This document shows, one piece after another, positions 9,100 through 18,468 of a stretch of 64,000 nt of DNA. How positions within the stretch are numbered: the stretch's first letter is position 1; every line of letters begins with the position of its first letter. Made by a program: the position numbers and the translations under genes. This DNA is from Bacillota bacterium (lineage in GTDB: Bacteria > Bacillota > Clostridia > Oscillospirales > Ruminococcaceae): positions 124,001-188,000 of the forward strand of contig JAEZRC010000002.1 in assembly GCA_023440965.1 (NCBI GenBank), given 5' to 3'. A model generated the notes under the pieces. That model had not been told where the DNA came from, searched no databases, and worked only from the letters and a program-made list of their open reading frames with translations.

Positions 9100-10272
9100 A
9101 TGAAAGAAATTATTCTTGCTAAATACGGTGAAATTGCATTAAAGGGATTGAATAAGCATACTTTTGAAGATACGCTTATAAAAAATATTAGATACAAATT
9201 AAAATTAATTGGTCAGTTCAATATTACACGTGCACAGTCAACTGTATATATTGAGCCGAAAACTGATTATATAGATATAGATGATGCTATTGAAAGGCTC
9301 CGCAAAATCTTTGGAATAGCAAAGCTTTGCAGAGCTGTTGTGATTGAAAAGGATTGGGATGAAATTGCAAAAATTGCTCCTGATTATCTTGAAGATGCAC
9401 TTTCGGGTGTAAGAAGCTTTAAGGTTGTTGCAAGAAGAGCTGATAAGCGTTTCCCGATGAATTCACCACAGATTATGATGGAGCTTGGTGGAGTTTTACT
9501 TGAAAAATACCCTCATCTTAAGGTTGATGTCCATAACCCTGAAATTATAGTAACAGTAGAAATCCGTGAGCACAACGCTTTTATTCACGCTGATAATATT
9601 GACGGTGCAGGTGGTATGCCGATAGGTTCATCAGGCAGAGCGTTGTTATTGCTTTCAGGCGGAATTGACAGCCCTGTTGCTGGATATATGATAGCAAAGC
9701 GTGGTGTAAAGGTTTCGGCAATACATTTTGAAAGCCCGCCATATACTTCCGAAAGAGCAAGAATGAAAGTTGAACGCCTTGCTGGAAAAATGGCTGAATA
9801 TTGTGGAGCAATAGATTTCTATTGTGTTCCATTCACAAGAATTCAGGAGGAAATCCGCAATAATTGTAATGAAGAATTCTTTACTATTATAATGAGAAGA
9901 ATTATGATGGAAATTGCACAGAAGGTCGCTGAAGAAAATAATCTTCAGGCACTTATTACAGGCGAAAGTATCGGGCAGGTCGCAAGTCAGACTATGAGTG
10001 CTATTGCCTGCACTGATGCAGTTGCAACAATCCCTGTGTTCCGCCCTGTAATCGGAATGGATAAGAGCGAAATTGTCATAACTTCAAGAAAAATCGATAC
10101 CTTTGATATATCAATCGAACCGTTCGAGGATTGCTGTACGGTATTCACCCCAAAGCACCCAAGAACAAAGCCAGTTCTTGCTGATGTAATAGAGGAACAG
10201 AACAAATATGATTTTGCTCCACTAATTGAACAGGCTATTACTGATACACAGAAGTACACCATAAAATCTTAA
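9100..10272 (+). CDS. thiI: tRNA 4-thiouridine synthetase ThiI
   Basis: 390 residues. The NFLD-like N-terminal part and THUMP domain cover about 1-165; the PP-loop ATPase has SGGIDSPV at 186-193. It adenylates U8 of tRNA and transfers sulfur. The C-terminal rhodanese domain of E. coli ThiI is absent, as usual in Gram-positive bacteria, where sulfur comes straight from a partner desulfurase (encoded 20 bases upstream). The conserved EDCCTVFTPKHP motif lies near the C-terminus. Confidence 0.96.
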   Translation: MKEIILAKYGEIALKGLNKHTFEDTLIKNIRYKLKLIGQFNITRAQSTVYIEPKTDYIDIDDAIERLRKIFGIAKLCRAVVIEKDWDEIAKIAPDYLEDALSGVRSFKVVARRADKRFPMNSPQIMMELGGVLLEKYPHLKVDVHNPEIIVTVEIREHNAFIHADNIDGAGGMPIGSSGRALLLLSGGIDSPVAGYMIAKRGVKVSAIHFESPPYTSERARMKVERLAGKMAEYCGAIDFYCVPFTRIQEEIRNNCNEEFFTIIMRRIMMEIAQKVAEENNLQALITGESIGQVASQTMSAIACTDAVATIPVFRPVIGMDKSEIVITSRKIDTFDISIEPFEDCCTVFTPKHPRTKPVLADVIEEQNKYDFAPLIEQAITDTQKYTIKS

Positions 10273-10298
10273 ATAAATCTTAAAAAGGAGCAGTTGAA

Positions 10299-10847
10299 AT
10301 GATGAATAACCTACCAGAACTCAATGCTGAATTTATTGACAATGACGATGATACCATAAATTTCCTTGACAATCTGGCAAGTAGTGTTGTAAAATGTTTG
10401 ATACACTCAGGGTTAAAGCTTTCAACAGCCGAAAGCCTTACGGGCGGAATGATAGCTGAGTATATTACATCAGTTCCTGGTGCATCAGAAATTATCGAAC
10501 TTGGCGTAGTCAGCTATACAGACAGAATTAAATCGCAGGAGCTTGATGTATCAGAAAAAACTCTTGAAAAGTATACAGCAGTAAGCCAGCAGGTAGCTAT
10601 TGAAATGGCAAAGGGCATAATGAAAAAGTCAGGCTCGGATATTTCTGTTTCAGTAACGGGAATTGCTGGTCCAGATGGCGGAACGGACAAACAGCCTGTG
10701 GGAACAGTATATGCCTGCGTTATTTATAAAGATAAAATCAATGTTGTTAACCTGAAGCTTTATGAAAGATATAAAGCTCTCGACAGGAAAAAAGTAAGAA
10801 TGCTTACCTGTGCCTATGCACTAAAAATGATTGAAGATATTCTCTGA
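10299..10847 (+). CDS. CinA C-terminal domain protein (nicotinamide-nucleotide amidase type)
   Basis: 182 residues consisting of the CinA-C/PncC domain alone, with an about 20-residue acidic N-terminal extension. Motifs are STAESLTGGMIAEYIT, GVVSYT, and VTGIAGPDGGT...PVGTVY. PncC-type enzymes hydrolyse nicotinamide mononucleotide to nicotinate mononucleotide and ammonia in pyridine-nucleotide recycling. The N-terminal COG1058 domain of full-length CinA is missing. RBS AAGGAG is at 10285-10290. It lies in the nifS-thiI operon and is followed 20 bases later by the sortase gene. Confidence 0.9.
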   Translation: MMNNLPELNAEFIDNDDDTINFLDNLASSVVKCLIHSGLKLSTAESLTGGMIAEYITSVPGASEIIELGVVSYTDRIKSQELDVSEKTLEKYTAVSQQVAIEMAKGIMKKSGSDISVSVTGIAGPDGGTDKQPVGTVYACVIYKDKINVVNLKLYERYKALDRKKVRMLTCAYALKMIEDIL

Positions 10848-10867
10848 CATAACAGGAGGAACACAGT

Positions 10868-11947
10868 TTGAATAGTCATGATGAAAAAGATCTGATAGAA
10901 AATACTGATGTCAGCAAATTTGAGGATGATGACGATATGAAAGATTCAGAATTTTTAAGAAAATCAGGTGATAACAATAAGAAACCTGAAAAAAAGAAAA
11001 AGAACTTTTTTATAAAACTTCGGGATATTTTTATACCTTTGCCTTCTGACAGTACAAAAGAAAAGATTTCAAAAATTTTTTCTCTGATTTGCATTGTTGT
11101 TTTTGTTATAAGTGTAGCTATTCTTTCAAAGCTTTTTTATAATGAGCATAAGCAGAAAGATTTAAACAGCAATCTTCAACAGCTACATTCACAAGCAGTA
11201 ACTGAAAGTTCAAGTAGTTCTTCATCATCAAAACCAGATTCAAGTAGCAATACTACAATGCTTCCAAGCTTTAATGAATTATACAAGCTTAATAATGAAG
11301 TTGTCGGCTGGATTGAAATACCTGATTCGACGGTTAACTTTCCTGTACTTCAGACGAAGAATAATGACTTCTATCTTTCACACGATTATATGAAGAAGTA
11401 TTCTGAAACAGGAGCAATCTTTGCTGATTACAGATACAAGCTCACATCAGGGAAAATGCCTGACAATACAATCATTTATGGTCATAACACATTGAATGGC
11501 ACATTCTTTGGTGCACTTCATCAATATAAAAAGCTTGATTACATAAAATCACATCCAGTTATTAATTTCAGCACACTGTACAGTGAAAACAAATATAAGA
11601 TATTTGCGTGCTTCTTTGCAAATGTTGACGGTGCACAAGATAACGGTGTAGTATTTGACTATCACAACAGAATACTTTTCAAGGACGAAACAGCCTTCAA
11701 GAGTTTTTATGATGAAGTAATGAAGCGCTCATATTACAATACTGATGTTGATGTTAAATACGGTGATGAGCTTATTACTTTGTCAACCTGTTCACTTGAA
11801 ATTAAAAACGCAAGATTTGTTATTGTTGCAAGAAAGCTAAGAGATGGAGAGAGTCCAGAAGTAAATACAGAAAAAACAGTTATAAACAGTGATAAATATA
11901 TGCCACTTGATTGGTATAAAGTTAATAAAATAAAAGCACCGAGATAA
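10868..11947 (+). CDS. srtB: Class B sortase
   Basis: 359 residues from a TTG start with a strong AGGAGG site at 10854-10859. The order is an acidic, then Lys-rich cytoplasmic N-terminus (about 1-66), one membrane helix (about 70-90), a Ser-rich linker (about 113-130) and a class B sortase domain. The catalytic triad is visible: H206 in IIYGHN, C308 in LSTCS, R316 in NARFVIVA. Sortases cleave cell-wall sorting signals and attach proteins to peptidoglycan. Clostridial class B enzymes such as C. difficile SrtB use (S/N/P)PxTG-like motifs. The ubiquitin-like protein at 47743-48360 carries NPHTG, so it is a plausible substrate (inference). The long acidic N-terminal extension is larger than in S. 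aureus SrtB. Confidence 0.92.
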   Translation: MNSHDEKDLIENTDVSKFEDDDDMKDSEFLRKSGDNNKKPEKKKKNFFIKLRDIFIPLPSDSTKEKISKIFSLICIVVFVISVAILSKLFYNEHKQKDLNSNLQQLHSQAVTESSSSSSSSKPDSSSNTTMLPSFNELYKLNNEVVGWIEIPDSTVNFPVLQTKNNDFYLSHDYMKKYSETGAIFADYRYKLTSGKMPDNTIIYGHNTLNGTFFGALHQYKKLDYIKSHPVINFSTLYSENKYKIFACFFANVDGAQDNGVVFDYHNRILFKDETAFKSFYDEVMKRSYYNTDVDVKYGDELITLSTCSLEIKNARFVIVARKLRDGESPEVNTEKTVINSDKYMPLDWYKVNKIKAPR

Positions 11948-11980
11948 TAAAAAACTGAATATTAAGAATGGGGGAATTCA

Positions 11981-13243
11981 ATGAAGATCAGGTTTCCATT
12001 CATACGAGCGGTAATTGTACTTTCAGTTGTACTTGTATATTCTTTGTTTTTTGGAATAGTACAAAACTGTAATGACTTTCAGGGCTCAAAGATGGTAGCT
12101 GTAGGCAATGATACTTCAAGAGGAAATGACTATGATAAACTGCCTTTATCGGCAAACGAAACGAAATTATGGAAAGCACAGTTGACAGACTATGACTTTT
12201 TAAGTGAAGACAAAATAAATACAGCCTTAGGGGGAACTACAACACAGCAGACTACCAACCAACAATCTAAACCCGCTACAACGACTACTGCGCCAACTAC
12301 TACAGCACCACCACCGACAACAACGACTATGTTTGTGCCACCGTTGTCACAACCCTATGTATTCAAAATGTATACCAAAGCTCTTGCGGCGAATCCGACG
12401 GTAGGAGCTAGTAATCCTCCAGCACCAAAAGCAAATACTGCTGAATTGACAATGAAGGTTAAAGTGAACGGACAGATAGTTAGCAAGCCGGTATATGAAA
12501 TTGTGTGCAGTCTTGTTCAGCAGGAACTTAATAATGCTCATATAGAAGCTATGAAAGCTCAGGCTGTTGCTGCATACACAACTTTAAAGTATAAGGAACA
12601 AAGCGGAACTATTCCGACAGTAAACATGAAGTCGATGAGTCAGATTAATTCATATGTAAAAAACGCAGTATCAGCTGTACTCGGTGTGGCAATGTATTAT
12701 AACGGAAAATATATTAATGCAACTTATTGCGCATCAACAGGTGGAGCAACGGGAAGCTCAAAGGACGTATGGGGCGGAGATTATGCATACCTGAGAAGCG
12801 TTCCAAGTCAATACGATTCAAAAAATGCAGCCTATTTCAAATATACAAGAACCATTTCCCAACAAACTTTGAAGTCTACTCTTGAGAGTAAATGTGGAAT
12901 AAAACTTTCTTCAGATCCAACAAAATGGTTTGAATTTTTACCTGCTAATCAGGGCGGAGTACTTGATGGGAATTTTGTAGGAAAGTTTAAAGTTCATACT
13001 TCCTCAGGCGGATACATAACAACTTCTGGACGTGTTTTAAGAGAACAAATTTTAGGTTCGGGAATAATAAGATCTTCAAAATTTACTGTTTCATATTATA
13101 ATGGAAACTTTACATTTGTGTCCTATGGATCAGGACATGGTGTTGGTCTTTCACAGATAGGTGCAGATTGCTATGCAAAATATGGCGGATATAAATATGA
13201 TCAGATATTAAAGCATTATTATAGGGGTATTACATTAAAATAG
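11981..13243 (+). CDS. SpoIID/LytB-domain protein, probable peptidoglycan lytic transglycosylase
   Basis: 420 residues. An N-terminal membrane anchor (about 8-26) is followed by a Thr/Pro-rich linker (about residues 85-122) and a SpoIID domain. Signature segments are QQELNNAHIEAMKAQAVAAYT (the Glu of QQEL aligns with the catalytic Glu of SpoIID), ATYCASTGGAT, and GSGHGVGLSQIGA near the C-terminus. SpoIID degrades septal peptidoglycan during engulfment as part of the DMP complex. The low-complexity linker and the non-spo neighbours leave open a vegetative or SpoIID-like role (LytB type). It follows the sortase gene by 33 bases. Confidence 0.82.
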   Translation: MKIRFPFIRAVIVLSVVLVYSLFFGIVQNCNDFQGSKMVAVGNDTSRGNDYDKLPLSANETKLWKAQLTDYDFLSEDKINTALGGTTTQQTTNQQSKPATTTTAPTTTAPPPTTTTMFVPPLSQPYVFKMYTKALAANPTVGASNPPAPKANTAELTMKVKVNGQIVSKPVYEIVCSLVQQELNNAHIEAMKAQAVAAYTTLKYKEQSGTIPTVNMKSMSQINSYVKNAVSAVLGVAMYYNGKYINATYCASTGGATGSSKDVWGGDYAYLRSVPSQYDSKNAAYFKYTRTISQQTLKSTLESKCGIKLSSDPTKWFEFLPANQGGVLDGNFVGKFKVHTSSGGYITTSGRVLREQILGSGIIRSSKFTVSYYNGNFTFVSYGSGHGVGLSQIGADCYAKYGGYKYDQILKHYYRGITLK

Positions 13244-13352
13244 ACAAAAATTATCAAGGTATTTTATTACATAATATGGTAATTTTATTATTGACAGTAC
13301 AGGCTAAAGTATTTATAATTATAATATGAATATTTTAAGTGGAGGGATAATA

Positions 13353-13823
13353 ATGGACTTTTTCAATAAAATTGGCAATAAGGTCAGCTCAGTAGCATCT
13401 TCTGCCACATCAAAAGTAAGGGATATGGCTGATACAAGCAGTATCAACAGACAGATTGCCGCTGATGAGGGGAAAATAAATTCCCTGTATACTGATATTG
13501 GTAAAATTTATTATCAGAAACATAAGGAAAATCCAACAGATGAATTTAAGGCAGCTTTTGATGAAATAGCTTTACTCTTTGAAAAAATCAAGGAAGAAAA
13601 AGCACAGCTTCAGGCACTTAAGAAAACAAAGGTATGCACAAACTGCGGGGCTGAAATTCCGTTAGGCGTTGCTTTCTGTTCAAATTGCGGAACAAAAGCA
13701 CCAGAGGATCCTGTTGTATCTGTACCAGCTCCAGCACCTGATACAAAAGTATGTCCAGGTTGTGGAAAGGAATCTCCTGCATCATCTGCATTCTGTCAGG
13801 GATGCGGTACAAAGCTTAATTAG
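13353..13823 (+). CDS. Zinc-ribbon protein with helical N-terminus
   Basis: 156 residues from the ATG at 13353, chosen because GGAGGG lies 7 bases before it; an in-frame ATG at 13326 lacks a site. Residues 1-95 are a predicted amphipathic/coiled-coil helix region. Two zinc ribbons follow, CTNCGAE...FCSNCGTK and CPGCGKE...FCQGCGTK, separated by a Pro/Ala linker. Such zinc_ribbon_2 proteins are common in Clostridia; their partners are unknown. It stands alone with its own terminator. Confidence 0.72.
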   Translation: MDFFNKIGNKVSSVASSATSKVRDMADTSSINRQIAADEGKINSLYTDIGKIYYQKHKENPTDEFKAAFDEIALLFEKIKEEKAQLQALKKTKVCTNCGAEIPLGVAFCSNCGTKAPEDPVVSVPAPAPDTKVCPGCGKESPASSAFCQGCGTKLN

Positions 13824-13832
13824 TAATAACAG

Positions 13833-13863
13833 AAATAAGGTGGAATAAAATCCACCTTATTTT
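13833..13863 (+). terminator. Rho-independent terminator after the zinc-ribbon gene
   Basis: 12-bp perfect stem AAATAAGGTGGA / TCCACCTTATTT with a 6-base A/T loop. Confidence 0.87.
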
Positions 13864-13966
13864 ATTTTAAAACCTTTAAAATTGTTTAATTGTGTGTTAT
13901 AATAAATTTACTATTGAGCAGGAATATATGTTCTTTAGAATTATAAAGTAAAATGACGGGGGAAGT

Positions 13967-15295
13967 ATGAAAAACAAAGCAGCTCTTATTATAGCTTTAT
14001 GTCTGCTTATGACATTGCTTTCAGGCTGTACATTTACTAGCATTGGAATTGAAGGAGTCTTGTATGCTCCGAAATTAAGCAAAGAGCAGACTGAAATTCA
14101 TGATGCCCTTATTAAAAGCATCGGCAAGAATATTCAGCTCAAATATCCTAACAATGGGGACAAGCGTTCAGCTTTTGTTATATGCAATCTTGATGATGAG
14201 CCTTCGGATGAAGCAATCGTATTTTATAAAAAGATCAATACATCAACTTCTGAAAGTGCAATAAGAATTAACGTACTTGACCAGATTAATGGGAAGTGGC
14301 AGTCAGTATATGATAGCCATCAGGCTGGTGAAGAGGTTGACAAGGTTATTGTATCTCCAATTGGGAACGGGAAACAGATTTATCTTACTGTCGGTTTTGG
14401 TATTACAAATCAGACCGATAAGACAATGCAGGTATATAGGTATTTTAAAGGTGTTCTTGAAAATATTCATAGTGAAACTTATTCGATTATGGATATTCTG
14501 GATCTTGACAATGATAAGAACAATGAAATAATTTCAATTAGTAAGCCAAGCGGAAGTGAACCGCCAATATTCAATATGTGTAAGTTCTACGTTCAGGGTG
14601 ACAGAGTGACATTGAATCAGAGCAGTGTTAAAATGCGAAATGATTCAGTTTCTTTTGCAAATATGGAAAATGGAATGCTTGACGATAATACAAAAGTGCT
14701 TTATATTGATAGCGTCAGGGGCGACGGAAATATTCAGACTGAAGTTATTTATTTCAAAGACAACAAGCTTGAAAATCCGTTTCTTGATAATAAGCTTGCT
14801 GAAAAAACAGTAAGACAGGCTGGATATCTTTCAAAGGATATTGACCTCGACGGAAATATCGAAATCCCCACAGTTGTACCATTTACAGGATATATTGGTG
14901 TGGACTCTTTAAAAGAAATTGTATACAATACTGTATGGAAGACTTTTGACATAAAAGGAACACTTAGCAATAAATATAATAGCTATTATAATATCAACAA
15001 GTCGTATGCATTTTTTATTCTTGATAGATGGGCTGGAAAAGTAACCATAAAAACAGATACTATTTCTGATGAAATAATTTTTTATAAGTATGATGGCGAA
15101 TTGACCGATGATATGACGGAGCTTATGAGAATTAAAGTTTCAACTCATCAGAAGACACCTGAATTTATCTTAAAAGGCTATTATGTTATCAAATCTCAGG
15201 GTCAGTTGGATTATTTAATAAAACAGGTTAATTCCAAGGATAAGGATTTTCTAATGACAGATTCAGAAATTAACGATTGTTTCCATATCTTATAA
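13967..15295 (+). CDS. Lipoprotein of unknown function upstream of a two-component system
   Basis: 442 residues. The signal peptide ends in a clear lipobox LLSGC (Cys at about residue 21), so the protein should be lipid-anchored on the outer face of the membrane. The remainder is soluble, with several Asp-rich segments resembling calcium-binding or FG-GAP/VCBS-like turns (for example DLDNDKNNEI and DIDLDGNIEI). I do not recognise a named family. Only 22 bases separate it from the response regulator, so it is probably co-transcribed with that system and could be its extracellular sensor partner or a target (inference). Confidence 0.7.
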   Translation: MKNKAALIIALCLLMTLLSGCTFTSIGIEGVLYAPKLSKEQTEIHDALIKSIGKNIQLKYPNNGDKRSAFVICNLDDEPSDEAIVFYKKINTSTSESAIRINVLDQINGKWQSVYDSHQAGEEVDKVIVSPIGNGKQIYLTVGFGITNQTDKTMQVYRYFKGVLENIHSETYSIMDILDLDNDKNNEIISISKPSGSEPPIFNMCKFYVQGDRVTLNQSSVKMRNDSVSFANMENGMLDDNTKVLYIDSVRGDGNIQTEVIYFKDNKLENPFLDNKLAEKTVRQAGYLSKDIDLDGNIEIPTVVPFTGYIGVDSLKEIVYNTVWKTFDIKGTLSNKYNSYYNINKSYAFFILDRWAGKVTIKTDTISDEIIFYKYDGELTDDMTELMRIKVSTHQKTPEFILKGYYVIKSQGQLDYLIKQVNSKDKDFLMTDSEINDCFHIL

Positions 15296-15317
15296 TTGAT
15301 AGAAGGGAAGATAAAAT

Positions 15318-16028
15318 ATGAAGAAAATACTTGTTTGTGAGGATGAAGATGTAATCAGAGAATTCGTTGTTATTAATCTCAAGCGAGCTGGTTATGATGT
15401 TGTTGATGTAAACTGTGGGGAAGAAGCTATAAAGGTTTTTGACCAGATGAACGGTAACTTTGATGTTGCCTTACTTGATATAATGATGCCTGGAATTGAC
15501 GGCTTTCAGGTCTGCAAAAAGCTTCGTGAGAGGAGCAGCAAGCTCGGAATTATTATGCTTTCAGCTAAAACTCAGGAAATGGACAAGGTCAGCGGACTTA
15601 TGATTGGTGCTGATGATTATATAACAAAGCCATTTTCACCGTCAGAGCTTGTTGCTAGAGTTGATGCTATATACAGACGTGTCTGTATGACAAATTCTAA
15701 AAAAGAAGATATACAGTTTTTAAAATCAGGACCATTTACTCTTAATTTAAAGAGCAGAACGATATTTAAAAATGATGAACCTCTTGATTTAACTCAGGTT
15801 GAATATCAGATTATTGAGTATTTTCTCAGAAATCAGAATATTGCACTTGACAGGCAAAGTATCCTAAATCAGATTTGGGGCGAGAGCTATTATGGTGACG
15901 ATAAGATCGTTGATGTAAATATCCGCCGTATAAGAATGAAAATTGAGGATGAGCCCTCAAACCCACAATACATACTGACAATATGGGGCTTCGGCTATAA
16001 GTGGGAAGCTGGCAATCAGGATAATTAA
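15318..16028 (+). CDS. Response regulator, OmpR/PhoB family
   Basis: 236 residues. The receiver domain (1-120) has the acidic pocket near residues 8-10, phospho-acceptor D54 in ALLDIMMPG and K104 in YITKPF. A winged-helix DNA-binding domain (about 135-232) ends with the typical RRIRMKIED...TIWGFGYKWE. It pairs with the histidine kinase that starts 31 bases downstream. Target genes cannot be read from the window, though the upstream lipoprotein gene is an obvious candidate. Confidence 0.95.
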   Translation: MKKILVCEDEDVIREFVVINLKRAGYDVVDVNCGEEAIKVFDQMNGNFDVALLDIMMPGIDGFQVCKKLRERSSKLGIIMLSAKTQEMDKVSGLMIGADDYITKPFSPSELVARVDAIYRRVCMTNSKKEDIQFLKSGPFTLNLKSRTIFKNDEPLDLTQVEYQIIEYFLRNQNIALDRQSILNQIWGESYYGDDKIVDVNIRRIRMKIEDEPSNPQYILTIWGFGYKWEAGNQDN

Positions 16029-16059
16029 TTTGGCAATAACGCTGAGGGGAGGATTCGGG

Positions 16060-17484
16060 GTGGCAAAAAGGAGCATAACTCAACGCTGGTTGATAAACAG
16101 CCTTGGTATTATACTTTTTATTTTAATAATAATTGAAGTTGTGTTTAGTGTTGCTGTTCAGAATTACTACTATAACTCAGCAAAGCAATATATGACGTCA
16201 AAGCTGAATTTGATTAACAGTATGCTTTTAAAAGTATCACAGGATCAGTCAGCCAACTTTTCAACAGAACTCCGAAACTATGTCCAGAATTTTTCTGATA
16301 AGGACAGTATGGAGCTTATGGCTATTAATATTGATGGTAATATTGCACTTACATCGTCAGGATTTACTCCTGATGAAGTCATTGATATGAAGGATTACCA
16401 TCAGGCAAGGGAAAACTCGAACGGATATGGTTATCACATAAGCCGACTTGAAAGCGGAGAAAAGGTAATGTCAATATGTGTGCTAGTCCCTGCCACAGGC
16501 ACAAGCAAGTATGAGGCTCTGAAGCTTGTCACATCCATGTCAGAGGTCGACAGTCAGATTATTAGCTTTGTATTTATCATTACTATTATTTTTGTAGCAA
16601 TTATAATGCTTATGATTTTGTCTGGTTTGTATTTTGTTAAATCAATCGTTATCCCTGTAAGGCAGATTGGTTCAACCGCAAGGTTGTTTGCAACAGGCGA
16701 TTTCTCTCAGCGTATAAAGAAGAAAAACGATGATGAGCTCGGTGAGCTCTGCGATATTATTAATAGCATGGCGGATGAACTTTCTAATGCCGAATCAGTA
16801 AAAAATGAATTTATATCTTCAGTTTCACATGAGCTTCGAACGCCTTTGACCGCTATAAAGGGTTGGAGTGAAACCCTTAATGGAATTGAAGACCCACAGA
16901 TGATAAGAAAAGGTATGCGTGTTATTACAAGTGAAACGGAAAGACTTTCGCAGATGGTTGAAGAACTTCTTGACTTCTCTCGTATTCAAAACGGAAGATT
17001 TACTTTGCAGAAATCAACCATGGATATCCTTGCGGAGCTTGGTGAAGCAGTACTTGTATATCAGGACAGAGCATATCGTGAAAAAATAAATGTTATATAT
17101 TATGAGCCTGACATGTTACCATTTGTTTATGGTGACAAAAATAGATTAAGGCAGGTTTTCATTAATATTATTGACAATGCAATAAAATATTCAGATCCTG
17201 AAGATACTGTCACAATTGATGCTTCAGAAGAAGATAATATGATTGTAATTACTATTGCGGATACAGGTTGCGGAATAAGTGACGCTGATTTATCGAAGGT
17301 TAAAACAAAGTTTTATAAGGCAAATCACAGTCGACGTGGTTCTGGAATAGGACTTGCGGTTGCTGATGAAATTATCAATATGCACGGTGGTACACTGACA
17401 ATCACAAGTAAGGAAAACGTGGGCACAACAGTTACAATAACTTTACCAGCTATTGTTAAGAAAGCCGAATCTGAACAGGAATAA
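16060..17484 (+). CDS. Sensor histidine kinase
   Basis: 474 residues from the GTG at 16060, chosen because GGGGAGG lies 7 bases upstream; a TTG at 16030 would add ten residues but has no site. The first membrane helix is about 12-34, an extracellular sensor region about 35-165, and the second helix about 167-193. A HAMP domain, the HisKA box SVSHELRTPL with H257, and a HATPase_c domain follow, with the N box (NIIDNAIKYS), G1 DTGCGIS and G2 GSGIGLAVADEI. It is the partner of the preceding OmpR-type regulator. The extracellular stimulus is unknown. Confidence 0.95.
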   Translation: MAKRSITQRWLINSLGIILFILIIIEVVFSVAVQNYYYNSAKQYMTSKLNLINSMLLKVSQDQSANFSTELRNYVQNFSDKDSMELMAINIDGNIALTSSGFTPDEVIDMKDYHQARENSNGYGYHISRLESGEKVMSICVLVPATGTSKYEALKLVTSMSEVDSQIISFVFIITIIFVAIIMLMILSGLYFVKSIVIPVRQIGSTARLFATGDFSQRIKKKNDDELGELCDIINSMADELSNAESVKNEFISSVSHELRTPLTAIKGWSETLNGIEDPQMIRKGMRVITSETERLSQMVEELLDFSRIQNGRFTLQKSTMDILAELGEAVLVYQDRAYREKINVIYYEPDMLPFVYGDKNRLRQVFINIIDNAIKYSDPEDTVTIDASEEDNMIVITIADTGCGISDADLSKVKTKFYKANHSRRGSGIGLAVADEIINMHGGTLTITSKENVGTTVTITLPAIVKKAESEQE

Positions 17485-17514
17485 GCTTCTTTTAAAAGAA
17501 GAAAGGAAGAATTA

Positions 17515-18468
17515 ATGGCAAAAAAGAAGACAGAGGAAAAATGCAAATTCAAATCTAAGATAGGTGGTCAGGCGCTCATTGAAGGAATTATGATGAGAGG
17601 AATTGACAAGTCAGCAATGGCATGCAGGCTCCCAAATGGTGAAATTGATGTTGAAGAATGGGAAATCAACAATGGCAAGAACCGTCCCTGGTACAAGAAG
17701 ACACCTTTTGTAAGAGGCGTATTTAACTTTGTTGATACACTTGTTGAAGGATATAAATGCATAAGTAAATCTGCTGATAAGCAGATGGTAGATGATGAGG
17801 AAGAGCCTTCAAAGTTCGAGGCTTGGCTTGAGAAAAAGCTTGGTAACAAGATGATGCCGATTCTTACAACAATTGCTACCATAATTGGCGTACTTCTTGC
17901 TATTGGATTATTTGTGTTTACTCCAACTTTTATAGTAAAATTCTTTGATAATTATATTGACAGCAACTTCCTTCTCACACTTATTGAGGGCGGAATAAAA
18001 ATAGCAATTTTTATAGTTTATCTGTGGCTAACTTCAAAGCTTAAGGATATTCAGACAACCTATGAATATCACGGTGCTGAGCATAAAACCATTGCCTGCT
18101 ATGAGGCGGGCGAGGAGCTTACTGTTGATAACATAAAAAAGCATTCACGTTTTCATCCGCGTTGTGGAACAAGCTTTATAATAATCGTACTCATTGTCAG
18201 CATACTTGTATTCTCTGTAGTAACTTGGTCATCAAGATTAAAGAGAATGATTCTCAAGTTATTGCTTTTACCATTAGTTATGGGAATAGCTTATGAAATA
18301 ATCAAGCTTGCAGGAAGATTTTCAAATCCGTTCACAAAAATAATTTCAGCTCCAGGACTTGCACTTCAGAGACTTACAACGCGTGAGCCAAATGAGAAAC
18401 AGATTGAGGTTGCTATCGCCGCAATGGAAAAAGTTATCCCGGAAGATATAGAGGAAGATAGATGGTAA
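17515..18468 (+). CDS. DUF1385 family membrane protein (YqhQ-like)
   Basis: 317 residues. It carries the family signature GGQALIEGIMMRG near the N-terminus, several membrane helices between about 120 and 265, and the conserved segments YHGAEHKTIACYE and HPRCGTSF. DUF1385 proteins are widespread in Firmicutes and typically lie next to prmC and prfA; no enzymatic activity is established. Here the gene overlaps prmC by 7 bases, indicating translational coupling, but prfA is absent from the cluster. Confidence 0.9.
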   Translation: MAKKKTEEKCKFKSKIGGQALIEGIMMRGIDKSAMACRLPNGEIDVEEWEINNGKNRPWYKKTPFVRGVFNFVDTLVEGYKCISKSADKQMVDDEEEPSKFEAWLEKKLGNKMMPILTTIATIIGVLLAIGLFVFTPTFIVKFFDNYIDSNFLLTLIEGGIKIAIFIVYLWLTSKLKDIQTTYEYHGAEHKTIACYEAGEELTVDNIKKHSRFHPRCGTSFIIIVLIVSILVFSVVTWSSRLKRMILKLLLLPLVMGIAYEIIKLAGRFSNPFTKIISAPGLALQRLTTREPNEKQIEVAIAAMEKVIPEDIEEDRW

